Source: Pseudomonas anatoliensis
GTDB taxonomy: Bacteria > Pseudomonadota > Gammaproteobacteria > Pseudomonadales > Pseudomonadaceae
Direction of reading: 5' to 3'
Length of the DNA: 64,000 nt
NCBI RefSeq assembly: GCF_017976235.1
Contig: NZ_JACVHC010000001.1
Location: 682,001-746,000, forward strand
Shown piece by piece: positions 57,227 to 64,000 of the stretch. The translations under genes and the position numbers were made by a program. The notes beneath the pieces were generated by a model. It saw nothing but the letters and a program-made list of their open reading frames with translations, was not told where the DNA came from and did no database searches. How positions within the stretch are numbered: the first letter of the stretch is position 1; each line of letters begins with the position of its first letter.

Positions 57227-58096
57227 TCACAGATTCGCTGCTTTCAGGCGCGCGGCATGCTCAACGTAAAGACCAATCGGGTCGAGTTGGCCGGGGCAGC
57301 CATCGGCAGGGCGGCGCAGTGTGCTCAGGTGATTCAGCGGATAGTCAGACCGGATCACTTGCCCCAGGTGGGAGCTGAAGCGTCCTACGAAACCGTCATT
57401 CTGTTGCCCCTCCGTTATGAAATATTGCGATAGCGCCCGGTAAACGCCTTGAATCGGATCGAGAGTGGGCAGGCCGTTTGCCGGTAGCACTCCGCTCCAG
57501 GAGTAATAGTGCACGCCATTGACTTGCCCGGGGCCATCGCCGCCCCAAGTGCTGGGCAACCCCTGTGGGTATTTGTCGTTGAAGGCGCCAACCCCCACGG
57601 TGGTCAGTGCATTGAGCGCCGCCAACGCGTTCTGCGGCAGGTTGACACTACCGCTGAGCAGTGAAAGGAAGTCGGCAAACAGCGTTGCAACGTTTTGCGC
57701 GACCACTTCCGGCAACTGACCCGGAACCAGAGCCTTGCGCAGGAAGTCGGCCAGTTCGGAGCCGTGGTTTGGACCACTGACTGAAGTCACCGAAGCAACG
57801 GCGTGCGGAGCAAGCGCCGCCGCGTATCGAGCAGTCAGTGCGCCCTGGCTGTGGCCGATGAGGTTGACTTTGCTGACACCTGTGCCTCGCAGGACGCGAT
57901 CAATCTGCGCCAGCAATTGCTCGCCCCTCATTTCGTTATTGTGGGTGGCGGAGAGGTGAGGAACAAACACTCGGTTTTGAGCGTTTTTCAGCGCCACCTT
58001 GACGTCGTGAAACAGCTCGAAATGGCCAATACGCTCGAATCCGAACAGGCCGTGTACCAGAAGGATGGGATAACGAGTTACAGCATTCCGTTGCAT
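57227..58096 (-). CDS. Family I lipase (triacylglycerol hydrolase), no signal peptide
   Basis: The 289-residue alpha/beta hydrolase starts MQRNAVTRYPILLVHGLFGF. It has the oxyanion-hole HGLFG motif (residues 15-19), the nucleophile elbow GHSQG, 'SVSGPNHGSELADF' and a final 'FVGRFSSHLGQVIRSDYPLN' region with candidate Asp/His. Subfamily I.1/I.2 lipases such as P. aeruginosa LipA match the pattern, but those carry signal peptides and a foldase (lif); neither is seen here. The product is thus probably intracellular, or exported by another route. Confidence 0.88.
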   Translation of the reverse strand: MQRNAVTRYPILLVHGLFGFERIGHFELFHDVKVALKNAQNRVFVPHLSATHNNEMRGEQLLAQIDRVLRGTGVSKVNLIGHSQGALTARYAAALAPHAVASVTSVSGPNHGSELADFLRKALVPGQLPEVVAQNVATLFADFLSLLSGSVNLPQNALAALNALTTVGVGAFNDKYPQGLPSTWGGDGPGQVNGVHYYSWSGVLPANGLPTLDPIQGVYRALSQYFITEGQQNDGFVGRFSSHLGQVIRSDYPLNHLSTLRRPADGCPGQLDPIGLYVEHAARLKAANL

Positions 58097-58432
58097 GTTC
58101 TTACCTTTTTTCGCAGAAGTTCATTGGGGAATCTGTGGGCCACTCTAAAACACACAACTCGTTGAAGAGGTACGAAGAGGCTTCAATTGGCCGTTGAATC
58201 TGGACTAGTGGTCGTGAGAAGTTTCGGAAACAGTCGAAATCCAAATCGGAAGTTCTGGCCGTCTCCCGCAGGAACCTGCTCGATCTTGCGTAAGTTGCCT
58301 ACCGGCCCCATTGCTTTTGCGCCATGGATGCGGCGAATTGGGCTGATAGCGAGACCGCTCGCAAACGCGTTCAATGTTGGCTGTCGACGCCGTCAATGAA
58401 GACAGCGTTTTGCCCAAGGAATGGAATTGCGA
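58097..58432. other. Intergenic region between lipase and repeat protein
   Basis: No gene, repeat or riboswitch was recognised in 336 bp. The two genes are divergent, so both promoters must lie here. Short frames in this interval have no ribosome sites. Confidence 0.5.
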
Positions 58433-59512
58433 ATGAACACGCATGAGATCGAGTTTTGCTACCGGATGCGCCACACAGCCAGCGCCAGCAAGACAGGTGA
58501 ATTGTTGCCAGCTGCAACGCTCGATGCGTTGCAGGGCACTGTCCTGGACCCCTCGCAAAGCAAGGTCGTCGTCCGTATCGCCGCGTATCCAGGCATGGCC
58601 AGCGGTGATCAACTGCTGTTGAGCTGGGACGGGCTGGATATCGAGGGCTATGCTTATCAGCATGAAATGGTGCGCTTCGTCAGCGAAGCTCAGGTTGGCA
58701 AAGACGTCATTTTTGTTATCAAGGGCATACACGTCGCGGCTTTGGATGGCGGCTCACTGGAGGTCCGCTGGACACTCGTCAGCGCAACATTGCCCGAGCC
58801 CGCAGTGTCTGCACCTCTGCAATTGTCTGTGGGGGATACGCGGGCGCAGTTGCTGGCGCCGCACGTCGAAGGTGCAAGTGGCGCGACGCTGGATCCGGCG
58901 CGTGTCGCTGAAGGCGTACTCATCACGCTGCAGCCATACGCCCGCATGGCTGCAGGCGATCAGGTTTCGCTAATGTGCTCTGGCGACGCATCACCCCTGT
59001 TGTTCAGCGATCGATTGAAAGTCGAAACCTTCGCAGTCTCCGATGTCCTGTCATTTTGGGTCGAGCCTGAATTCATCGCGGCACATCTTGGTGCCGAGGT
59101 TTCGGTACGCTACCGAATCGAGCAGGAGGGTGGAGTGGTGCGCGAATCCGAGCCAGCGCGAATACTGATCACGCCGTTGCTGCTAGGCGAGCTGGATGCG
59201 CCTGATGTACTGGAAGCTGAGGATGGTGTGCTACTGACGGAGGATTCGATCGATGGCGTCACTGTGGTGATCGGCAATGCCCAAACGCAAGAGGGTGAGT
59301 TGGTTTACCTCAAGTGCGACGGTGCATATTTCAATCATCGGGATGACCGTGAAATCACCCGGGAAACCGCAGGCAAGCCGCTGATTTTCATCGTTCCACA
59401 GCGCTTCTGGCGTGAGCATCATGGGTCGACCGTCTCTGTCGCCTACACGGTCGAGCGTCTGGACGATGTCAGTCAGGCCTCTGCGGTAACACTGGTGCGG
59501 GTCGAGGCGTAG
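58433..59512 (+). CDS. Protein of three repeated beta-rich domains, function unknown
   Basis: The product is 359 residues from ATG 58433, chosen for the GGAA site six bases upstream over ATG 58421, which overlaps its own purine tract. It consists of three domains of about 110 residues, each with the pattern 'L.P....LDP..v..gv.v.i.pY..M..GDqv.L...G' and then an 'l.F.V....i..h.G..v.v.Y.v' ending; the third copy is the most diverged. This resembles Ig-like modules found in large Pseudomonas surface or effector proteins. No signal peptide, membrane segment or catalytic motif is visible. The neighbours give no functional clue. Confidence 0.75.
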   Translation: MNTHEIEFCYRMRHTASASKTGELLPAATLDALQGTVLDPSQSKVVVRIAAYPGMASGDQLLLSWDGLDIEGYAYQHEMVRFVSEAQVGKDVIFVIKGIHVAALDGGSLEVRWTLVSATLPEPAVSAPLQLSVGDTRAQLLAPHVEGASGATLDPARVAEGVLITLQPYARMAAGDQVSLMCSGDASPLLFSDRLKVETFAVSDVLSFWVEPEFIAAHLGAEVSVRYRIEQEGGVVRESEPARILITPLLLGELDAPDVLEAEDGVLLTEDSIDGVTVVIGNAQTQEGELVYLKCDGAYFNHRDDREITRETAGKPLIFIVPQRFWREHHGSTVSVAYTVERLDDVSQASAVTLVRVEA

Positions 59513-59527
59513 CTGCGACACGATTCT

Positions 59528-59554
59528 CCCTCCGGTTTTTAACCAACCGGAGGG
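59528..59554. terminator. Bidirectional terminator between the repeat protein and DAHP synthase
   Basis: A 10-bp perfect stem CCCTCCGGTT / AACCGGAGGG with a 7-base loop lies between convergent genes, 16 bp after one stop and 13 bp after the other. Confidence 0.75.
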
Positions 59555-59566
59555 CAGGTCTTGCTA

Positions 59567-60643
59567 TCAGCCTCTGGTTTGCGCGCCAAGGCGTTGAGCC
59601 GCATCGAGCAGCAGTTGCTCGGTTGCGCTGAAACCCAGGCAGCCATCAGTGATCGAAACACCGTATTGCAGCGGTGCACTCAGTGGCTGACAACCTTCGA
59701 ACAGATGCGACTCCAGCATCATGCCAATCAACGAACGATCGCCCTGCAAGCGCTGTTCAAGCACTTCGTTGAACACGCCTGGCTGGCGCAATGGATCCTT
59801 GCCACTGTTGGCGTGACTGCAGTCGACCATGATCCGGCTGGGGATCTTCAGGCGGATCAGTTCGGCGTGAATCCGTGCCACGCTCTCGCGATCATGATTC
59901 GGCCCTTGATGGCCGCCTCGCAACACTAGATGGGTGTCAGGGTTGCCGGATGTCTGAATGATGGCCGGGTGTCCCTGGCTGTCGACGCCGAAATGCCGAT
60001 GAGGGTGGGCTGCCGAACGCATGGCGTCAACGGCAACGGTCGCACCACCGTCGGTGCCGTTCTTGAAGCCCACCGGCATGCTCAAGCCGCTGGCCATTTC
60101 GCGATGGATTTGCGATTCAGTGGTGCGTGCGCCGATCGCAACCCAGCTCAGCAGATCGTCGAAGTAACCGGCGGCCATCGGTTGCAGCAGTTCGGTCGCC
60201 ACCGGCAAACCCAGTCGGATCATTTCCAGCATCAGCTCGCGGGACAGTGCCAGGCCACCGGCCATGTCATCACTGCCATCCAGATGCGGGTCGTAGGCCA
60301 GGCCTTTCCAGCCGACAGTGGTGCGCGGTTTTTCGACGTAGGCGCGCATGACCAGCAGCACTTCGTCGCTGACTTGTTCAGCCAGCCGGGCGAGTTTGCC
60401 GGCGTATTCAAGGGCGGACTGAGGGTCGTGGATTGAGCAAGGGCCGACAATGATCAGCAGGCGCTGGTCTTCGCCGTTGAGGATCGCGCGAACCGCTTGG
60501 CGGTGGGCGGCGACCTGGCGGCTCAAGGCATGGCTCAATGGCAATTGCTGCTTGAGTTGCAACGAGCTCGGCAGACGCAGGGTCAGGGCTTCGTTGGCGC
60601 AAGTGTGGGTGGACAATGGCAGTGCAGAAACGGACGAGTTCAT
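59567..60643 (-). CDS. aroF: 3-deoxy-7-phosphoheptulonate synthase (DAHP synthase, class I)
   Basis: This is the first enzyme of the shikimate pathway, joining phosphoenolpyruvate and erythrose 4-phosphate. The 358-residue product starts MNSSVSALPLSTHTCANEAL at 60643. Type I motifs are visible: 'LLIIVGPCSIHDPQSALEYA', 'MRAYVEKPRTTVGWKGLAYD', 'GARTTESQIHREMASGL', 'GFKNGTDG' and 'VDCSHANSGKDP'. It is preceded by two short ORFs rich in Tyr, Phe and Trp and by a terminator hairpin, so expression probably responds to the supply of charged aromatic tRNAs. The isozyme specificity (Tyr, Phe or Trp sensitive) is not certain from sequence alone; the symbol follows pseudomonad usage. Confidence 0.92.
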   Translation of the reverse strand: MNSSVSALPLSTHTCANEALTLRLPSSLQLKQQLPLSHALSRQVAAHRQAVRAILNGEDQRLLIIVGPCSIHDPQSALEYAGKLARLAEQVSDEVLLVMRAYVEKPRTTVGWKGLAYDPHLDGSDDMAGGLALSRELMLEMIRLGLPVATELLQPMAAGYFDDLLSWVAIGARTTESQIHREMASGLSMPVGFKNGTDGGATVAVDAMRSAAHPHRHFGVDSQGHPAIIQTSGNPDTHLVLRGGHQGPNHDRESVARIHAELIRLKIPSRIMVDCSHANSGKDPLRQPGVFNEVLEQRLQGDRSLIGMMLESHLFEGCQPLSAPLQYGVSITDGCLGFSATEQLLLDAAQRLGAQTRG

Positions 60644-60690
60644 ATTCGGTCTTCCTGGGCAGGCGGCGGGTGCTTCCCGCTCGCTCGGCC

Positions 60691-60843
60691 CTACTGGGGT
60701 GTTCGACAATTGGCCGTATTGGCTACGTGTTCGGGTTTGCCACCTGTAGGTGACCGATCGGAGGCGGCAGGCTGTCCCGAGCGGAGGCTGGTAAATCGCC
60801 AGGCGCTAAAGCTGTCGTAACGGTAATAAGTGGCGTAGTTCAT
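60691..60843 (-). CDS. Aromatic-rich leader peptide 2 upstream of DAHP synthase
   Basis: A 50-codon frame runs from ATG 60843 to TAG at 60691, ending 47 bases before aroF. The N-terminus MNYATYYRYDSFSAWRF holds four Tyr, two Phe and one Trp in 17 residues; the rest is unremarkable. A GAGGAT site lies upstream of the ATG. The composition points to a regulatory leader whose translation monitors aromatic tRNA, but no terminator was found between it and aroF, so it may act through translational coupling or ribosome stalling. Confidence 0.65.
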   Translation of the reverse strand: MNYATYYRYDSFSAWRFTSLRSGQPAASDRSPTGGKPEHVANTANCRTPQ

Positions 60844-60902
60844 TTGATGAATCCTCAAAGTGTCTGGTGTGTGGCTGAAAAGTTTGTGGCCTGAAAAAAC
60901 AA

Positions 60903-60932
60903 AACCCCCGGTCGGGAGGCCGACCGGGGGTT
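60903..60932 (-). terminator. Attenuator hairpin of the aroF leader
   Basis: On the minus strand CCCCCGGTCGG, a short loop and CCGACCGGGGG form a strong GC stem, followed by TTTTGTTTTTTC: a textbook intrinsic terminator. It lies about 48 bases after leader peptide 1 and 60 bases before leader 2, in front of aroF, which is the position of an attenuator. Confidence 0.85.
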
Positions 60933-60979
60933 GAGAAATCTCTGGTAGGCGACCCGTTTACTTGGGCGCCATGTGGGTA

Positions 60980-61108
60980 TCAGGCGCGCCAGTGGCTAAA
61001 CCAATACCCAAAATAAAAGCTGACTGGAGCGCAAACGTCATTCGCCCGGGCAGCCGCAACCGAGCGCAGGGCGCTGGCGGTATGAAGCTGTGAGAGGGCG
61101 TTGAACAT
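60980..61108 (-). CDS. Aromatic-rich leader peptide 1 (attenuation leader) of DAHP synthase
   Basis: A 42-codon frame starts at ATG 61108 with a CGGAG site seven bases upstream and ends at TGA 60980. Residues 31-40 are FYFGYWFSHW: seven aromatic residues in ten, just before the stop. A strong terminator hairpin follows at 60932-60903. This is the classic layout of ribosome-mediated transcription attenuation by Phe, Tyr and Trp. Sequences such as GGGTAT and ATACCC around the stop could form the competing antiterminator. Confidence 0.8.
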   Translation of the reverse strand: MFNALSQLHTASALRSVAAARANDVCAPVSFYFGYWFSHWRA

Positions 61109-61281
61109 GGTCTGTCTCCGATGAATGCGCCGAGCTTACTAGAGGCCTATACGCCTCAGCAATCAGAAAATGCTATCGAGCCGCCAATGAAACACCTATT
61201 GCTTGAGTCCGGCATGTGTTGTGACACACTCCGCTGTTACCCGCAGATGGCAGGAGCGGGCAAGTCCGTGATGGAGGCAAG

Positions 61282-61725
61282 ATGAGATTTCGTATGTGTC
61301 GCGCGACACCTGAAGACTTGGTGTTTGCCCGCGCTCTCACCTGTCAGAACATGCTGCATTACTACATTCATCATGAGCTGTTGTGGCAGGACGAGGCGTT
61401 CGACGTGGCATGGTCGGGGCGTGAAAACTGGCTGATAGTGCTTGATGACGTACCGGCGGGTTTTTTCAGTCTGAGTCGGGATGTGCGGGCGCTGTATATT
61501 CGTGAATTGCAAATGGCTGAAGCCTTTCGGGGGCAGGGCGCAGGATCCTGGGTGATCGATCAGGTTATAGGCATGGCCCGACAGGAAAGGCGTCCGGCGT
61601 TACGTCTGACGGTATTCGAAAATAATCCGGCAAAGAAATTGTATGAGCGAAAAGGACTACACGTGCAAGGTGAGGATGAGTGTTTCCTGCGAATGCAGCT
61701 CGATATCAGTACACCTGTGCTCTGA
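61282..61725 (+). CDS. GNAT-family N-acetyltransferase
   Basis: The 147-residue product starts MRFRMCRATPEDLVFARALT. The acetyl-CoA binding motif A is seen as 'QMAEAFRGQGAGSWVIDQVI' (R/Q-x-x-G-x-G/A) and motif B as 'LTVFENNPAKKLYERKGLHV', with the usual tyrosine. The substrate is unknown. It is divergent from the aroF leader and lies upstream of gacA, in the same direction but 127 bp apart, so co-transcription is uncertain. Confidence 0.88.
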   Translation: MRFRMCRATPEDLVFARALTCQNMLHYYIHHELLWQDEAFDVAWSGRENWLIVLDDVPAGFFSLSRDVRALYIRELQMAEAFRGQGAGSWVIDQVIGMARQERRPALRLTVFENNPAKKLYERKGLHVQGEDECFLRMQLDISTPVL

Positions 61726-61852
61726 AACCCACGGCCGGCAAGCCTTGAATGATCGTTTGAAACTTTTTAAATGAAGCTTGCCGCTAGGTCTGTCGGGCAC
61801 TTTTTGCTAAGGTGTCCGGCATCCCAATAAGACCATATCGCGAGGTGTCTGC

Positions 61853-62494
61853 TTGATTAGGGTGCTAGTGGTCGATGACCATGATCTGGTTCGTACGGGC
61901 ATTACACGGATGCTGGCCGATATTGATGGCTTGCAGGTGGTTGGCCAGGCCGAGTCCGGGGAAGAATCCCTGATCAAGGCCCGAGAGTTGAAACCCGATG
62001 TGGTCCTGATGGACGTCAAGATGCCCGGCATCGGCGGACTGGAGGCCACGCGCAAGCTGCTGCGCAGTCATCCAGACATCAAGGTGGTCGCGGTTACAGT
62101 GTGTGAAGAGGATCCTTTTCCTACACGGTTGCTGCAGGCTGGCGCAGCGGGTTATCTGACCAAGGGCGCCGGGTTGCCGGAAATGGTCCAGGCCATTCGC
62201 CTGGTATTTGCCGGGCAGCGCTATATCAGCCCGCAGATTGCCCAGCAATTGGCGATCAAGTCCTTTCAGCCGTCCAATGACTCACCCTTCGATGCCTTGT
62301 CCGAGCGCGAAATCCAGATCGCATTGATGATTGTCGGCTGCCAGAAGGTACAGATCATTTCCGACAAGTTGTGTCTTTCACCGAAAACCGTGAACACCTA
62401 TCGCTACCGTATTTTCGAGAAGCTTTCGATCAGCAGCGACGTCGAGTTGACACTTTTGGCGGTTCGTCACGGCATGGTTGATGCCAGCCTCTGA
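61853..62494 (+). CDS. gacA: Response regulator GacA
   Basis: GacA is the response regulator of the GacS/GacA system that drives the Rsm small RNAs and thereby exoproducts, biofilm and secondary metabolism. The 213-residue product starts with TTG 61853 ([20 protein letters not shown]), a start also reported for other fluorescent pseudomonads, behind a GAGG site. The receiver has the acidic pair D8/D9, phospho-acceptor D54 (VLMDVKMPG) and Lys of 'YLTKGAG'. The LuxR-type HTH is at residues 145-205 with '[20 protein letters not shown]'. It is followed one base later by uvrC, the conserved gacA-uvrC operon. Confidence 0.97.
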   Translation: MIRVLVVDDHDLVRTGITRMLADIDGLQVVGQAESGEESLIKARELKPDVVLMDVKMPGIGGLEATRKLLRSHPDIKVVAVTVCEEDPFPTRLLQAGAAGYLTKGAGLPEMVQAIRLVFAGQRYISPQIAQQLAIKSFQPSNDSPFDALSEREIQIALMIVGCQKVQIISDKLCLSPKTVNTYRYRIFEKLSISSDVELTLLAVRHGMVDASL

Positions 62495-62495
62495 C

Positions 62496-64000
62496 ATGAC
62501 TGAAACATTCGATTCCAGTGCCTTTCTGTCGACCGTCAGCGGGCGCCCCGGCGTGTACCGCATGTTCGACAGCGATGCGCGCCTGTTGTATGTCGGCAAG
62601 GCCAAGAACCTCAAGAAGCGACTGGCCAGCTACTTTCGCAAAACCGGCCTGGCGCCGAAGACGGCTGCACTGGTCGGACGCATTGCTCAGGTCGAAACGA
62701 CCATCACCGCCAATGAAACCGAGGCGCTGCTATTAGAGCAGACGCTGATCAAGGAATGGCGGCCGCCGTACAACATTCTGTTGCGCGACGACAAATCGTA
62801 TCCGTATGTATTTTTGTCCGATGGCCAGTTCCCGCGTCTGAGCATTCATCGTGGGGCAAAAAAGGCCAAGGGCAAATATTTCGGACCTTATCCAAGCGCT
62901 GGCGCCATCCGTGAAAGTCTGAGCCTGCTGCAGAAGACGTTCTTCGTTCGCCAGTGTGAAGACAGTTACTACAAGAACCGTACCCGCCCGTGCCTGCAAT
63001 ATCAGATCAAGCGTTGCAAGGCGCCTTGCGTCGGGCTGGTCGAGCCTGATGTTTATGCTGACGACGTGCGTCATTCGGTGATGTTCCTCGAAGGGCGCAG
63101 TCATGCGCTGACCAACGAGCTGTCCAGTGCGATGGAAGAGGCGGCGATCAACCTCGAATTCGAGCGCGCCGCCGAGCTGCGTGATCAGATCGCTCTGCTG
63201 CGCCGTGTGCAGGATCAACAAAGCATGGAGGGGGGCACGGGCGATATCGATGTCATCGCGGCCTTCGTCAACCCGGGCGGCGCCTGCGTGCATTTGATCA
63301 GCGTCCGTGGCGGGCGCGTGCTGGGTAGCAAGAACTTCTTCCCGCAGGTCGGGATTGATGAAGACGTTTCTGAAGTCATGGCGGCGTTTCTAGGTCATTA
63401 CTTCATCAGCAGCCCGGAGCGCGACCTGCCCAGCGAGCTGATCGTCAACGTGATGCACGAAGACTTTCCGACGGTGATCGAGGCGATCCATGAATTGCGT
63501 GGTCGCGAACTGGCCATCAGTCATCGGGTACGTGGCACGCGCGCGCGTTGGCAGCAATTGGCTGTTACCAACGCCGAGCAGGCTTTGGGTGCGCGTCTGG
63601 CCAATCGTCAGCACACAGCGGCGCGGTTTGAGGCCTTGGCTGAAGTGCTGAACCTGGATGAGCCACCGCAACGGCTTGAGTGTTATGACATCAGTCACTC
63701 CAGTGGTGAGGCGACGGTCGCTTCCTGCGTGGTCTTTGGTCCGGAAGGCGCGATCAAATCGGATTACCGTCGCTACAACATCGAAGGTGTCACGGCGGGC
63801 GACGATTACGCCGCCATGCACCAGGCCCTGACGCGCCGTTTCAGCAAACTCAAGGACGGCGAGGGTAAGTTGCCGGACATTCTGCTGGTAGACGGTGGCA
63901 AGGGTCAGCTATCGATGGCTCGCGACGTGCTTAATGAATTGGCCGTACCGGATTTGATCCTGCTCGGTGTCGCGAAGGGTGCAACGCGCAAGGCGGGTTT
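62496..64000 (+). CDS. uvrC: Excinuclease ABC subunit C (C-terminus cut by window edge)
   Basis: UvrC makes both incisions around UV-type lesions in nucleotide excision repair. The frame starts at ATG 62496 ([20 protein letters not shown]), two bases after the gacA stop, and is open for 501 codons to the window edge out of about 607 expected. Visible parts are the GIY-YIG nuclease domain ('[20 protein letters not shown]', residues 15-95), the UVR domain ('[20 protein letters not shown]', about residue 220) and the RNase H-like endonuclease domain with '[20 protein letters not shown]' and '[12 protein letters not shown]'. The close spacing to gacA indicates co-transcription. Confidence 0.97.
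   Translation, partial: MTETFDSSAFLSTVSGRPGVYRMFDSDARLLYVGKAKNLKKRLASYFRKTGLAPKTAALVGRIAQVETTITANETEALLLEQTLIKEWRPPYNILLRDDKSYPYVFLSDGQFPRLSIHRGAKKAKGKYFGPYPSAGAIRESLSLLQKTFFVRQCEDSYYKNRTRPCLQYQIKRCKAPCVGLVEPDVYADDVRHSVMFLEGRSHALTNELSSAMEEAAINLEFERAAELRDQIALLRRVQDQQSMEGGTGDIDVIAAFVNPGGACVHLISVRGGRVLGSKNFFPQVGIDEDVSEVMAAFLGHYFISSPERDLPSELIVNVMHEDFPTVIEAIHELRGRELAISHRVRGTRARWQQLAVTNAEQALGARLANRQHTAARFEALAEVLNLDEPPQRLECYDISHSSGEATVASCVVFGPEGAIKSDYRRYNIEGVTAGDDYAAMHQALTRRFSKLKDGEGKLPDILLVDGGKGQLSMARDVLNELAVPDLILLGVAKGATRKAG

Noticed and set aside
61735..61785. Inverted repeat CGGCAAGC / GCTTGCCG between the acetyltransferase gene and gacA as a terminator
   Set aside because: The loop is about 31 bases and no T-tract follows, so a terminator role is not supported.

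Overview
The window is a chromosomal segment of a fluorescent Pseudomonas, most likely of the P. fluorescens group. The evidence is gene order and content: gacA directly followed by uvrC, metH divergent from the fatty-acid cis/trans isomerase gene cti, a sigma54-regulated hydroxybutyrate locus of the hbcR/bdhA type, the aerobic CobN route to cobalamin, very large LRR/NEL 'dermonecrotic toxin' proteins, and many REP palindromes of the families typical of this group. No tRNA, rRNA, CRISPR array, integrase or transposase was seen. The window cuts a DUF934 gene at the left edge and uvrC at the right edge.

Layout. 1-2.6 kb: sulfite reductase cysI with its DUF934 partner, plus two small membrane proteins. 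2.8-10 kb: a giant LRR protein whose catalytic NEL ubiquitin-ligase domain lies in a different frame (frameshift). 10-16.2 kb: metH and cti, divergent. 16.4-17 kb: nfuA. 17.2-27.6 kb: a cobalamin region with two divergent operons, each led by its own cobalamin riboswitch: cbtB-cbtA-cobE-cobM on the minus strand and cobW-cobN-chlI-VWA on the plus strand. An 800-bp repeat-rich spacer separates them, and cobN carries a complete REP palindrome inside its reading frame. 28-29.6 kb: a TerC/CBS membrane protein. 30-37 kb: a probable D-amino-acid uptake and deamination locus (ABC importer with a sigma54 promoter, RidA, IclR regulator, fold-III PLP deaminase, PfkB kinase). 37-40 kb: a parvulin and a hybrid PAS histidine kinase. 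40-45 kb: an orphan PilU-like ATPase and an AT-richer, unrecognised 1230-residue protein, probably a toxin. 45-51 kb: acetoacetyl-CoA synthetase, 3-hydroxybutyrate dehydrogenase and a GntP-type permease behind a sigma54 promoter, with their sigma54 activator. 51-57 kb: the yejABEF peptide importer and a second parvulin. 57-59.5 kb: a cytoplasmic-looking lipase and a protein with three repeated beta-rich domains. 59.5-61.1 kb: DAHP synthase preceded by two aromatic-rich leader peptides and a transcription attenuator. 61.3-64 kb: a GNAT acetyltransferase, gacA and uvrC.

Functional links. Cobalt uptake (CbtAB), corrin ring building (CobM, CobE) and cobalt insertion (CobN with ChlI and VWA partners, CobW) are controlled together by B12, and MetH in the same window uses the product. 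The hydroxybutyrate module imports, oxidises and activates C4 ketone bodies under HbcR and sigma54. The D-amino-acid locus pairs an importer with a deaminase and the imine hydrolase RidA that clears its reactive product. REP palindromes of at least four families occupy most intergenic spaces and many probably act as 3'-end hairpins.
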